Source: M0108 sp963841065 (GTDB lineage Bacteria > Pseudomonadota > Gammaproteobacteria > Chromatiales > Chromatiaceae). Taken from it: a stretch of 64,000 nucleotides of DNA. Shown in pieces: positions 54,382-62,872 of this stretch (within the stretch, counting starts at the first letter, position 1; each line of letters opens with the position of its first letter). The notes under the pieces are model-generated. The model saw nothing but the letters and a program-made list of their open reading frames with translations. It did no database searches and was not told the origin of the DNA. A program made the position numbers and the translations under genes. The stretch covers positions 82,131 through 146,130 of the forward strand of contig CAWJBI010000058.1 of the NCBI GenBank assembly GCA_963841065.1, written 5' to 3'.

Positions 54382-55382
54382 TGCTCTCCCGAGTTGCTGA
54401 ACGCATTTATTGGCTGGCGCGTTACCTGGAACGCGCCGAAAACACGGCGCGACTGGTCAGTACCTACCATTTTCTGCTGATGGACCTGCCGCGAGGCGCC
54501 CAGTTGGGCTGGCAGGCCTTGCCCGTCATTACCGGCGGACAGGAACTCTTCGCCGAGCACTATCTGCGCCAGGATGAACGCAACACGGTCAAGTTCCTCC
54601 TCGCGGATGCCTTCAACCCGAGCTCTCTGATCAATTCCATCGCCTGGGCGCGGGAGAACTGCCGGACTTCTCGCGAGGAATTACCGGGCGCGGCCTGGGA
54701 ACAGATCAACGAGTTCCACCTCTTCGTCGCTGACCAGGTGATGGAGGCCCTGACCCGCCGTGGCCGCTTCGTTTTCCTGACCGGGGTCATCCGCCGCTGC
54801 CAGCAACTGACCGGACTGCTCCACGGCGTCATGAGTCGCGGTCACGCCTACGAGTTCATCGATCTGGGCCGTTACCTGGAGCGGGCCGACATGACCTCCC
54901 GCGTCATCGATATCGGCACCCAAAGCCACCCCTTGAGCTATCAGTCCCGGGACGAGACGGGCAAGATCGATGTCCATGTCTGGACCAGCATCCTTCGCGC
55001 CCTTTCAGCCTATCAGATGTACCGCAAGGACCTGCGGATTGCCGTCAACGATACCGATGTCGCCTCTTACCTGCTCCATGATGGCAACTTCCCCCGCTCT
55101 ATCCGCCACTGCCTGGACGAGGCCGAGTCCTGCCTGGGGAATCTGCCTCTGCATGGGGACATGCTCCGCCGGGTCCGAGCGGCGCGCCAATACCTCGATG
55201 ACATTAAACCCGGCGAGTTGGATGGTCCTGGCCTGCATCAAGGGCTAGATGCCCTGCAAATAGGCATATCCAGCATCCACGAAGGCATCCGCAAGACCTG
55301 GTTCACGCACTTACACCAGGCCGGGAGTCCAGACGGTCCCGACCTCATGCGCCAGGTGGCTGTCCAGACGCCTCCAGCGTAA
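54381..55382 (+). CDS. Alpha-E domain protein
   Basis: 333 residues, all-helical. Start MLSRVAERIYWLARYLERAE followed by NTARLVSTYHFLLMDL is the alpha-E family (COG2307) hallmark; FIDLGRYLERADMTSRVIDI repeats the pattern, as expected for two related halves. The family always occurs beside permuted ATP-grasp ligases and is thought to be a catalytic or scaffold partner. Translationally coupled to the ligase (TGATG). Its 3' end overlaps the convergent Anbu gene by 38 bases. Confidence 0.88.
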   Translation: MLSRVAERIYWLARYLERAENTARLVSTYHFLLMDLPRGAQLGWQALPVITGGQELFAEHYLRQDERNTVKFLLADAFNPSSLINSIAWARENCRTSREELPGAAWEQINEFHLFVADQVMEALTRRGRFVFLTGVIRRCQQLTGLLHGVMSRGHAYEFIDLGRYLERADMTSRVIDIGTQSHPLSYQSRDETGKIDVHVWTSILRALSAYQMYRKDLRIAVNDTDVASYLLHDGNFPRSIRHCLDEAESCLGNLPLHGDMLRRVRAARQYLDDIKPGELDGPGLHQGLDALQIGISSIHEGIRKTWFTHLHQAGSPDGPDLMRQVAVQTPPA

Positions 55383-56100
55383 AGAGTGGCAGGGCGGCTA
55401 TGGCCAGGCGGATGTTCTCCGCCCAACTGGCGCGCAGGGCGTTGAGATAGGCATCATGCTCATCCAGGCGGCGGTACATCCGTAACACCAGGGAATCACG
55501 TTCGTAGAGCAGCAATTCCACCGGCGGCCCCACGGTGACATTGCTCTTCATGGTTGAGTCCATGGAGACCAGGGCACAGCGCGCGGCGTCCTCCAGGGTT
55601 GAATTGTGCTCGATGATGCGATCCAGGATCGGCTTACCATACTTGGCCTCCCCGATTTGCAGAAAGGGGGTCGCCCGGGAGGTGGTGATGTGGTTGCCTT
55701 CGGGATAAATCATATGCAGGCAGGGCGCCTCTCCCGCAATCTGACCTCCCAGGATAAAACTGGCGGCGGGGCTGAAACCCGCGTTAGGGGCCTCCTTGTC
55801 CCGATGCCGCTTTTGCCGCTGGCGGCTGACCTCGCCAATGTAATCGGCCACCTCATTCATATAACGCGCCTTGTTCAGTGGGCAGTTGGGATCATCCTTC
55901 AACTCATGCCGGAGTTGGGCAATCACCGCCTGGGTCGTTGCCAGGTTCCCCGCGCTCAGAATTACAAACTGCCGCTCCCCCGGGATGCCCAGGGTGTGCA
56001 TCTTGCCGTAGCAACTCACCTGGTCCGAACCAGCGTTGGTCCGGGAGTCCGAGGCAAAAACCAAACCGGCATCAACAGAAATACCCACACAATAGGTCAT
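55345..56100 (-). CDS. Anbu proteasome-like peptidase
   Basis: 251 residues. N-terminal-nucleophile (Ntn) hydrolase of the 20S proteasome/HslV fold, the ancestral beta-subunit (Anbu, COG3484) type. After removal of Met the protein begins with Thr (TYCVGISVDAGLVFASDSR), giving Thr1, Asp17 and a Lys (K32) in YGKMHTLG at proteasome-like positions. Further family parts are ERQFVILSAGNLATTQAVIA and SFILGGQIAGEAPCLHMIYP. No ATPase partner gene (HslU, ClpX) is nearby. In related genomes it sits with the ATP-grasp/alpha-E/transglutaminase set, as here. GAGGG lies about 9 bases before the ATG. Confidence 0.93.
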   Translation of the reverse strand: MTYCVGISVDAGLVFASDSRTNAGSDQVSCYGKMHTLGIPGERQFVILSAGNLATTQAVIAQLRHELKDDPNCPLNKARYMNEVADYIGEVSRQRQKRHRDKEAPNAGFSPAASFILGGQIAGEAPCLHMIYPEGNHITTSRATPFLQIGEAKYGKPILDRIIEHNSTLEDAARCALVSMDSTMKSNVTVGPPVELLLYERDSLVLRMYRRLDEHDAYLNALRASWAENIRLAIAALPLFTLEASGQPPGA

Positions 56101-56212
56101 CGCGACGGCCCTCAGCCATTACCAAGAACGCACAGTTTAAGGCAAGATGCAGGCCAGCGGGTCGGGCGTTGGACAATGCTCTTACGGAGATGCTGACAAA
56201 AAGCGACACAAA

Positions 56213-56244
56213 AGCAAACGGCGATCCAAGGATCGCCGTTTGCT
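56213..56244 (-). terminator. Rho-independent terminator of tRNA-Gly
   Basis: AGCAAACGGCGATCC and GGATCGCCGTTTGCT form a perfect 15-bp stem with a 2-base centre. On the minus strand it is followed by TTTTGTG and, further on, TTTTTG, right after the tRNA. Confidence 0.8.
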
Positions 56245-56252
56245 TATGAATT

Positions 56253-56327
56253 TGGAGCGGGAAACGAGGCTCGAACTCGCGACCCCAACCTTGGCAAGGT
56301 TGTGCTCTACCACTGAGCTATTCCCGC
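56253..56327 (-). tRNA. tRNA-Gly (anticodon GCC)
   Basis: The minus strand reads GCGGGAATAGCTCAGTGGTA at the 5' end, with the D-arm, then an anticodon loop with GCC (CTTGCCAAG), then GGTTCGAACC-type T-arm (GAGTTCGAACCTC), acceptor match TCCCGC and an encoded CCA. 75 bases. All four arms fold normally. Reads GGC/GGU codons. Confidence 0.95.
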
Positions 56328-56452
56328 TTTGGACACGTAAATCGAAGGCTTCACCCAACTCTCGATTTAAGCCATCCATTTTACGGATGCTCGCTGGGGT
56401 GTCAAGCATCCCAGAATATTTTTCGCGCCGCCCCGCCGGCCACGAACCCCGC

Positions 56453-57019
56453 CTAACGGCCCGCGCCGGAATGGGTGAGGCTAGGCCAGGCCGCGCGGAG
56501 GTAGATGAACATGGACCAGAGGGTGAGGCCGGCGGCGACATACAGCAGACCCAGCGCGGGTTCATAAATTGGCAAGCCCCAGGGGGCCTTACCCAGGATG
56601 AGAATCAGGATGGCGATCATCTGCGCCGTGGTCTTGAATTTGCCGACCTGGGAGACGGCGACCCGGGCGCGCACCCCCAGTTCCGCCATCCATTCGCGCA
56701 GGGCGGAGACGGTAATCTCGCGGCCGATGATGACCGCAGCAGGCAGGGCCAGCAGGGGGCGAGGGTCGGCCTCGACCAGCAGGACAAGAGCAACGGCGAC
56801 CATGAGTTTGTCGGCGACGGGATCGAGAAAGGTCCCCAAGGCCGAGGTCTGACCCCAGCGGCGGGCCAGATAGCCATCCACCAGGTCGGTGAGGGCGGCC
56901 AGGCCGAAGACCAGGGCGCAGGCCAGGCGCGCCCAGGTGAAGGGAAGATAGAAAAAGCCCACGAAGACCGGGATCAGGAAGATACGCAGCAGGGTCAGGA
57001 TGTTGGGGACGTTCCACAT
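56453..57019 (-). CDS. pgsA: CDP-diacylglycerol-glycerol-3-phosphate 3-phosphatidyltransferase
   Basis: 188 residues, three to four membrane segments. Makes phosphatidylglycerol phosphate. The catalytic motif D-G-x2-A-R-x8-G-x3-D-x3-D is visible in DGYLARRWGQTSALGTFLDP followed by VADK. The start MWNVPNILTLLRIFLIPVF at ATG 57019 is family-typical; the frame's long upstream extension is not coding. It lies 2 bases downstream of uvrC, a common gammaproteobacterial arrangement, and tRNA-Gly follows. Confidence 0.95.
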   Translation of the reverse strand: MWNVPNILTLLRIFLIPVFVGFFYLPFTWARLACALVFGLAALTDLVDGYLARRWGQTSALGTFLDPVADKLMVAVALVLLVEADPRPLLALPAAVIIGREITVSALREWMAELGVRARVAVSQVGKFKTTAQMIAILILILGKAPWGLPIYEPALGLLYVAAGLTLWSMFIYLRAAWPSLTHSGAGR

Positions 57020-57021
57020 GC

Positions 57022-58863
57022 CTAGGGCCTCTGACTCGCGGGGTGAATGGCCTCGAAGATTTGCTGGGCCAACTGGCGACTGATGCCCTCGACCTGGGCG
57101 ATGTCCTCCACTGCGGCGCCCTCCAAGGCCTGAATACCGCCGAATTCGCGCAGTAGCCGCTGACGGCGCTTGGGGCCAATCCCAGCGATTTCCTCCAAAA
57201 CGGAGGCCGTGCGCGCCTTGGCGCGGCGCTGGCGATGGGCGGTGATGGCGAAGCGGTGCGCCTCGTCCCGAATTTGCTGGATGAGGTGCATGGCGGGGGA
57301 ATCGGCCGGCAGTATAACGGCCGTGTCCCGGCCGGACAACCACAGCTGCTCGGCGCCAGGACGCCGATCCGGGCCCTTGGCGACGCCGACCAGGGTCAGT
57401 CCCGTTACCGCCAGTTCCCGTAAGGCCTCCTCCACCTTCGCCAACTGACCGCGCCCGCCGTCGATGAAGAGCAGGTCCGGCACCGGATACTCGCCCTGCT
57501 TGACGCGGGCATAGCGTCGGCTCAGAGCCTGATGCATGGCGGCATAGTCGTCGCCAGGCGTCACCCCCTCGATATTGAAGCGGCGATAGTCGGATTTGAG
57601 GGGGCCATCGGTCCCAAAGACCACGCAGGAGGCCACCGTCCGCTCGCCGCCGGTATGGCTGACGTCGAAGCACTCCAGGCGCAGCGGGGGGGCCACCAGA
57701 TTCAGGGCCAGACGCAGGGCCTCGCGCCGTTGGGCATAACCGGCCTGACTGCCAAGGCGCGACGCCAGGGCCACCTTGGCGTTGTCGCGGGCCATGTCGA
57801 GCCAATGCACCCGCTCCCCCCGTACCCGGTGCCTGATCACCACCTTATGCCCGGCCCGCTCGCCCAGGGCCGTCTCCAGGAGTTCGCGCTCCTCGGGCTC
57901 GGCGCTGACAAGAATCACCGCCGGCACCGCCTTGTCGGCATAGAACTGGGTCAGGAAGGCGGCGATGATGCCGGCCTCTTCCATCCCCTCCGGCACCCGC
58001 GGGAAAAAGGCCTTATTGCCCAGGTTACGCCCGGCGCGGATGTAGAAGACCTGGACGCAGGTGAGGCCGCCCCCACTGGCACAGGCAACGATATCCAGGT
58101 CGCCGCCCTGACCGCTCACATACTGGCGCTGCTGAATGCCGCGCAGGGTCTTGATCTGGTCACGCAGGAGGGCGGCGCGCTCGAAGTCGAGGACCCCGGC
58201 AGCGGCCTCCATGCGCCCCGCCAGCTCGCTGATTACCTCGTCCGTGCGGCCCTCCAGAAACTGGATGGTATGCCGCACATCCTGGGCATAGTCCTCGGGT
58301 GTCACCAGCCCGACGCAGGGCCCGCTGCACCGCTTGATCTGATATTGGAGGCAAGGGCGGGACCGGTTGCGGAAAACCGCATCTTCGCACTGGCGCACCG
58401 GGAAGATCTTCTGGAGGAGATGCAAGGTCTCCCGCACCGCCCAGCCGCTGATGAAGGGGCCGAAGAAGCGGTCGCGCCCCTTGGTGGAGCCACGATGAAA
58501 GGTCAGGCGCGGGAAGGGGTCGCGGACTGTCAGACGGATATAGGGATAGCTCTTGTCATCCCGCAGCAGGACGTTGAAGCGCGGCTGCAGGGACTTGATG
58601 AGGTTGTTTTCCAGCAGCAGGGCCTCGCCCTCGGTGCTGGTCACCGTCACCTCGATGTCCCGGATCATGGAGACCATGAGCTCGATGCGCCGGTTGTGGG
58701 CGCGGCCGAAATAACTCGAAACCCGGCGCCGCAGGTCCTTGGCCTTTCCCACGTACAGCACCTTGCCCCCGCCGTCCAGCATGCGATAGACCCCCGGGAT
58801 CTCGGGGATCTGCTTCAGGAGGCGGCGGGGATCGGCGGGATCGGCGGGATCGGGGATGGACAT
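57022..58863 (-). CDS. uvrC: Excinuclease ABC subunit C
   Basis: 613 residues. Makes the dual incisions in nucleotide excision repair. The GIY-YIG 5'-part domain is IPGVYRMLDGGGKVLYVGKA followed by KDLRRRVSSYF. The UVR segment and RNase H-like C-terminal nuclease (CFDVSHTGGERTVASCVVF; LFIDGGRGQLAKVEEAL) follow, with the helix-hairpin-helix end (IAGIGPKRRQRLLREFGG). The start at ATG 58863 is chosen; 19 residues upstream in frame look non-coding. Operon with the UDG gene and pgsA. Confidence 0.95.
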   Translation of the reverse strand: MSIPDPADPADPRRLLKQIPEIPGVYRMLDGGGKVLYVGKAKDLRRRVSSYFGRAHNRRIELMVSMIRDIEVTVTSTEGEALLLENNLIKSLQPRFNVLLRDDKSYPYIRLTVRDPFPRLTFHRGSTKGRDRFFGPFISGWAVRETLHLLQKIFPVRQCEDAVFRNRSRPCLQYQIKRCSGPCVGLVTPEDYAQDVRHTIQFLEGRTDEVISELAGRMEAAAGVLDFERAALLRDQIKTLRGIQQRQYVSGQGGDLDIVACASGGGLTCVQVFYIRAGRNLGNKAFFPRVPEGMEEAGIIAAFLTQFYADKAVPAVILVSAEPEERELLETALGERAGHKVVIRHRVRGERVHWLDMARDNAKVALASRLGSQAGYAQRREALRLALNLVAPPLRLECFDVSHTGGERTVASCVVFGTDGPLKSDYRRFNIEGVTPGDDYAAMHQALSRRYARVKQGEYPVPDLLFIDGGRGQLAKVEEALRELAVTGLTLVGVAKGPDRRPGAEQLWLSGRDTAVILPADSPAMHLIQQIRDEAHRFAITAHRQRRAKARTASVLEEIAGIGPKRRQRLLREFGGIQALEGAAVEDIAQVEGISRQLAQQIFEAIHPASQRP

Positions 58864-58885
58864 CAGGCTCGGCCAGGCGCGAGAA

Positions 58886-59555
58886 TCAGGTCGCCGCCAC
58901 CCAGTCCCGCGCCTGGCCAACCACGGCGCGGAACATCTCGGTCGTCAGTCGCCGGGTCTGGGTGTTGTAGCGGCTGCAATGATAGGAGTCCAGCAGCCGG
59001 CGGCCACCGGGCAGGACATGCCCGGCGCCGTGGGCAAAGGGAAAATCCTTCTGCTTGAGCCCCAGGGCGGTCAGCACGGCCCCATGGGCCAGCCGTCCCA
59101 GGGCCAGCACCACCGCGCCCGAACCCAGGTCCGCCAGTTCCGCCCTCAGGTAGTTATTGCACTGGCGCGCCTCCGACGCCGTTGGCTTGTTCTCCGGCGG
59201 CAGGCACTTGACGGCATTGGTGATGCGACAGCCGATCAACTGGAGTCCGTCGTCCCGGGCACGGGAGATCGGCAGGCTACCAAAGCCGAAAGTCGTAAAG
59301 GGTCTCGTAGAGCAGGATACCGGCGTGATCGCCGGTGAAGGGCCGTCCCGTGGCGTTGGCCCCATGGAGCCCGGGGGCCAGCCCTACCACCAGGAGCCTG
59401 GCCTCCAGGGCGCCAAAGGGGGGGACAGGGGCAGCGTGATAAGAGGGATGACGCCCCCGGACCTCGTCCAGGAAACGGGCCAGACGGGGGCAGCGGCGGC
59501 AGCCGAGGTCGAACCAAGCGGCCGGAAGGGGTAGGTCGGAATGGGGCATCATCAC
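58886..59555 (-). CDS. Uracil-DNA glycosylase family 5-like (UdgB), one frameshift
   Basis: About 220 residues when joined. The N-terminal half (LGCRRCPRLARFLDEVR with cysteine pair; LLVVGLAPGLHGANATGRPF; TGDHAGILLYETLYDF) is the UDG family 5 pattern including GLAPGLHGAN. One extra base near 59288 stops the frame; removing it continues FGFGSLPISRARDDGLQLIG, then TNAVKCLPPENKP and HVLPGGRRLLDSYHCSRYNT. These finish the family (GCRITNAVKC; SYHPS-like SYHCSRYNTQT). It excises uracil and hypoxanthine-type lesions from DNA. It precedes uvrC by 22 bases, a repair pairing. ATG 59555, with alternatives at the next two codons. Confidence 0.8.
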
Positions 59556-59687
59556 AACGGGGATTGACGAGAATGGCTCACAGCATAAGGCCTAGCAGCA
59601 GCCATACCAAACCCAGGGCACTCCGCGGGATCCAGGGGAACCCGACGGCCGGGACAACTCCCAGGGGCCATCCAGCCCCGCTCGCTC

Positions 59688-61055
59688 TCAGCCCCCAAGC
59701 CGGACGCGAATCCGGGCTCCCCCCAGCGGGCTCCTGGCAATTGCCAGATCCCCGCCGTAGGCCGCGCAGATCTCCCGCGCCACCGCGAGCCCGATGCCGT
59801 GCCCAGGGGTGGTCAGGTCCAGTCGGGCCCCGCGTTCGCCCAACCCCCGCGCCTGTTCGGCGCTAATGCCGGGCCCATCGTCCTCCACCCATAACACCAC
59901 CAGATCACTCTCGCGCCGGGCCCCGATCCGGACCTGGGTCCGGCACCATTTGAAGGCGTTGTCCAGCAGGTTGCCAATCACCTCCAAGAGGTCGCCTTCG
60001 GCCCCGCGGAAGCTTAGCCCAGGTTCCAGATCCCGTTCCACCCTGACCGCACGGTCGGCATGCAGCTTGGTCAAGGTCGCCAGGAGTCGCTCGACCGTCG
60101 GAGCCAGGAGAATGGGTGGCGACAGGGTGGCGGCCGGGCGACCTCGGGCCCGCTCCAGTTGGTAGGTGACGATCTCGTCCATACGTCGGATCTGCTCCTC
60201 CAGGACGGCTCTCGGCAACGGATGCTGGGTCGGCCCTTCTTCAGCCCCAACCGCCGCATCGCCCCACTCGCCCAAAGCGCCGCGCATCACGGCCAGGGGC
60301 GTCTTGAGGCTATGGGCCAGGTCGGCCAGGGCGTTGCCGAGCCGGCCCTGGCGCGCCGCCTCGTGGGCCAGCAAGGCGTTGAGGTTCTCCGTCAGGGGAC
60401 GCAGTTCCCCAGGGTAGGCGCCGTGCAGGCGCTCCTGGGTGCCAGCCTCCACGGCGGCCACTTCCGCGGCCGCCCGCCGCAAGGGGCCGAGCCCCCAGCG
60501 CAGGGCGACCAGGAGGGTGGCCAGCAAGACCAGGGACATAGCCCCCAGCCAGGTGAAAAGGTGGACCCGAAAGCGGGCCAATTCCTCCTCGTAGGGCCCC
60601 AGGTCCTCCGCCACGCTGAAGGTGTAGTCCGTGGGTGTCGGCCCGATGGACCAGGTGACGCCAAAACCCTCCACGAAGAAGGCGCGACCCTCCACGTCTT
60701 GGGCCATGTGGAAGCGGCGCACTCCCGGGCCAAGCCTGGCCTCGAAGGGGATGTTCTCGCCGAGGGCCGAGAGGGAACGCCACACCGGCTCACCCTTGGC
60801 GTCGGCGACCTGGGCGTAGAGACCGGACCCCAGCAGGCTGAAGCGCGCCTCCGCCAGGTCGCGCGGCAGGGTCAAGCCATCATCGTCCACGTCCGCCGCG
60901 GCCATCAGGAGGTAGATCTGCCCCAGCAGGCGCTCCTCGCGGGCCGCGCCGGCACTGGCCTGGAAAGCCTGCTCCAAGGCCAGGCTCGTAAGCGCGATAA
61001 AGACGAGTAAGACGAAGGCCGCGGCCCAGGTCACCCGCCCCCGTAGGGAACTCAA
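59688..61055 (-). CDS. Sensor histidine kinase (PhoQ-like, partner of the adjacent regulator)
   Basis: 455 residues. TM1 (about 8-28) and TM2 (about 168-187) flank a periplasmic sensor domain. HAMP-like, then H-box LADLAHSLKTPLAVMRG (H248), then ATP-binding: N-box EVIGNLLDNAFKWC, G1 VEDDGPGISAEQA and G2 GHGIGLAVAREICAAYGG. Phosphorylates the adjacent regulator. The start is a TTG at 61055 (MSSLRGRVTWAAAF); no strong ribosome site. It follows the regulator by 127 bases in the same direction. Such pairs with PepSY genes often sense envelope or antimicrobial stress. Confidence 0.85.
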   Translation of the reverse strand: MSSLRGRVTWAAAFVLLVFIALTSLALEQAFQASAGAAREERLLGQIYLLMAAADVDDDGLTLPRDLAEARFSLLGSGLYAQVADAKGEPVWRSLSALGENIPFEARLGPGVRRFHMAQDVEGRAFFVEGFGVTWSIGPTPTDYTFSVAEDLGPYEEELARFRVHLFTWLGAMSLVLLATLLVALRWGLGPLRRAAAEVAAVEAGTQERLHGAYPGELRPLTENLNALLAHEAARQGRLGNALADLAHSLKTPLAVMRGALGEWGDAAVGAEEGPTQHPLPRAVLEEQIRRMDEIVTYQLERARGRPAATLSPPILLAPTVERLLATLTKLHADRAVRVERDLEPGLSFRGAEGDLLEVIGNLLDNAFKWCRTQVRIGARRESDLVVLWVEDDGPGISAEQARGLGERGARLDLTTPGHGIGLAVAREICAAYGGDLAIARSPLGGARIRVRLGG

Positions 61056-61182
61056 GCGCGGCCGTACCCGGCAAGGCGTGATGCCCCGCCAGTGCTGGCC
61101 ACACCCAAGGCATAAGGATACAAATCGGTGCCCAAGGCGTTGCCAAGAGTAGGCGCACCTTGACGCCCCAGGGACGACATCG

Positions 61183-61860
61183 TCACGGCTCCCCCAGCGT
61201 AAAACGGTAACCCCGGCCTCGCAGAGTCTCGATGGGGGCCAGACGGCCGTCCGGATCGAGCTTACGCCTCAGCCGCCCGAGCAGGACCTCCAATACATTG
61301 CTGTCGCGGTCCTCGTCCTGGGGGTAGAGGTAGTCCGCCAGTTCGCGCTTGGACAGGACACGACCGCGCCGCGTCATCAGATGCTCCAGCAGGCGGAACT
61401 CGAAGGCCGTGAGTTCCACCAGCCGCTCCCCGACCCACACCCGCTGGGTGGCGCGATCGAGTCGCACCGGACCCGCCAGCAGTTCCTGGGTCGCCGCCCC
61501 ATGAGCGCGCCGCAACAAGGCTCTCAGCCTCGCCAGCAACTCATCCATCTCAAAGGGCTTGGCGAGGTAATCGTCGGCACCCGCCTCCAAGCCCTCGACT
61601 TTGTCCTGCCAACGACCGCGGGCGGTCAGCACCAGGATCGGCAATAAGCTACCGGCCCCGCGCAATCCGCGAATGATCTCGATCCCCGAGATATTGGGCA
61701 GGCCAAGATCCACCACCGCCACATCAAAGGGATACTCGCTGGCCAGATAGAACCCCTCGGCGCCATCCCCCGTAGCCTCGCACCGATAACCCTCCGCGGT
61801 CAGGCGCGCAATGACGTGGCCGCGCAGGGCCACTTCGTCCTCGATAACCAGGATGCGCAT
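61183..61860 (-). CDS. OmpR/PhoP-family response regulator
   Basis: 225 residues. Receiver domain: EDEV acidic pair, phospho-Asp D51 in VVDLGLPN, Thr/Lys switch residues in LVLTARGRWQDKVEGLEAGA and LAKPF. The C-terminal winged helix is OmpR type (LLEHLMTRRGRVLSKRELAD; RRKLDPDGRLAPIETLRGRG). It follows the PepSY gene by 20 bases and precedes its kinase. Direct repeats near 62600 are possible binding sites. Confidence 0.93.
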   Translation of the reverse strand: MRILVIEDEVALRGHVIARLTAEGYRCEATGDGAEGFYLASEYPFDVAVVDLGLPNISGIEIIRGLRGAGSLLPILVLTARGRWQDKVEGLEAGADDYLAKPFEMDELLARLRALLRRAHGAATQELLAGPVRLDRATQRVWVGERLVELTAFEFRLLEHLMTRRGRVLSKRELADYLYPQDEDRDSNVLEVLLGRLRRKLDPDGRLAPIETLRGRGYRFTLGEP

Positions 61861-61880
61861 GGACCTGGATACCTGGACCC

Positions 61881-62144
61881 TTAGCGCCTACTCGCCGGGA
61901 TGAAGACGCTGCGCACCTCACCCGAGGTCGTCAGCACCTTGACCTCGTAACCACCATTCTTCTCCCGTACCGAGAGGACCTTGCCGCCCGTTTGGCGGCG
62001 GACCTGCTCCGCCGCCTGGGCAGCGGAAGCAGCACCCCCGCCCTGGCCCGCGAGTCGCACCCCCGGCGGGGCAGAGATGGTAGCGGCGGGCCCCGTCAGG
62101 GCGACCAGGGCTAACAGGACCAGGGTAATACGGCTAGGCGACAT
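61881..62144 (-). CDS. Small secreted PepSY-like protein
   Basis: 87 residues. Signal-like N-terminus (MSPSRITLVLLALVALTGPA) then a single PepSY-like unit (AAEQVRRQTGGKVLSVREKN; GGYEVKVLTTSGEVRSVFI). Such proteins sit in front of regulator/kinase genes and may inhibit a protease or sense envelope stress. First gene of the PepSY-regulator-kinase operon. Confidence 0.75.
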   Translation of the reverse strand: MSPSRITLVLLALVALTGPAATISAPPGVRLAGQGGGAASAAQAAEQVRRQTGGKVLSVREKNGGYEVKVLTTSGEVRSVFIPASRR

Positions 62145-62235
62145 GGACGGTTCTCACACGCTGGGCAGGGCGGATACCTGCAAATCTATCACAGCCAAAT
62201 CGCCTCGCGACGCCCGGCCGCCCAAAAATTAGCCG

Positions 62236-62529
62236 CTACCAGTCGCTGCGCAAAATGACCGTGACGCCGCTGGCGAGAGGTGCCCACAAGGGAGCAACCA
62301 CCGGGCGGGGCTGCACATACACGGGTTCGCGAACCACCACGACCCGCCTGTCCCTGTCCCAGTGGCCATGATCGTGGTGCCGCCCATGACTCCGGTGCTC
62401 GTGGTGATGCCGCTGCTTGCTGTATCCGTGGCCATCGCCCCAGTCCGCTTGGGCCAGGCCGGGCAAGGTCAGAGCCCCAGCCAGTAAAGCCACCGTCATC
62501 CATCCCATCGATGTCGTTTTCGTGCTCAT
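62236..62529 (-). CDS. His-rich secreted protein
   Basis: 97 residues. Signal peptide (GWMTVALLAGALTLPGLAQA) then a stretch with many His and Arg (GYSKQRHHHEHRSHGRHHDH), followed by RRVVVVREPVYVQPRPVV. The His cluster suggests metal binding. AGAGGAG just upstream of ATG 62529 fixes the start; an in-frame open stretch upstream is not coding. Divergent from the Gly/Gln-rich gene. Confidence 0.7.
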   Translation of the reverse strand: MSTKTTSMGWMTVALLAGALTLPGLAQADWGDGHGYSKQRHHHEHRSHGRHHDHGHWDRDRRVVVVREPVYVQPRPVVAPLWAPLASGVTVILRSDW

Positions 62530-62600
62530 GATTATTCTCCTCTGGGGTTCGGCGGGGCCCAATGCCCTCACCGTTGGCAAGCATCCTAGCGCGCGGTGCC

Positions 62601-62617
62601 TGAACCCAAGCTGAACC
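62601..62617. promoter_or_regulatory. Direct repeat TGAACC, 11 bp apart
   Basis: TGAACC-CAAGC-TGAACC. Half-sites 11 bases apart are the spacing used by OmpR/PhoB-family regulators. Related repeats (TGGAAAC-caac-TGAAAC) lie at 62716-62732. The adjacent regulator gene makes self or target binding plausible. Confidence 0.4.
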
Positions 62618-62715
62618 AACGCCAAGTCCCGCCGACCTGAATGCGTCAATTTTGACCGGCACGCCATGATCCAGGAATTCAGCTGAGCACACCCCACGGC
62701 CGCATTGATTCAGCC

Positions 62716-62742
62716 TGGAAACCAACTGAAACAAAAGGAAAC
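62716..62742. promoter_or_regulatory. Direct repeat TGGAAAC / TGAAAC with a third half-site
   Basis: TGGAAAC at 62716 and TGAAAC at 62727 are 11 bases apart. A GGAAAC at 62737-62742 continues the series at 10 bases. Same logic as the repeat at 62601. Confidence 0.35.
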
Positions 62743-62872
62743 GCTTGGATGCCATAGCGACATCGACCCGATACCCTCGGCGGGAAGAATAGGGTCACCG
62801 AAGTGACAAGAGTTATCACGAGGTGGCAGGTCGGTTAATCCATCCCATTATTTGACAAACAGGAACAACAGC

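Larger units (their letters stand above)
62530..62872. other. Divergent intergenic region with direct repeats
   Basis: 343 bases between the His-rich gene and the Gly/Gln-rich gene. The only notable content is the 11-bp-spaced direct repeats at 62601-62617 and 62716-62742. No coding frame is supported. Confidence 0.4.
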
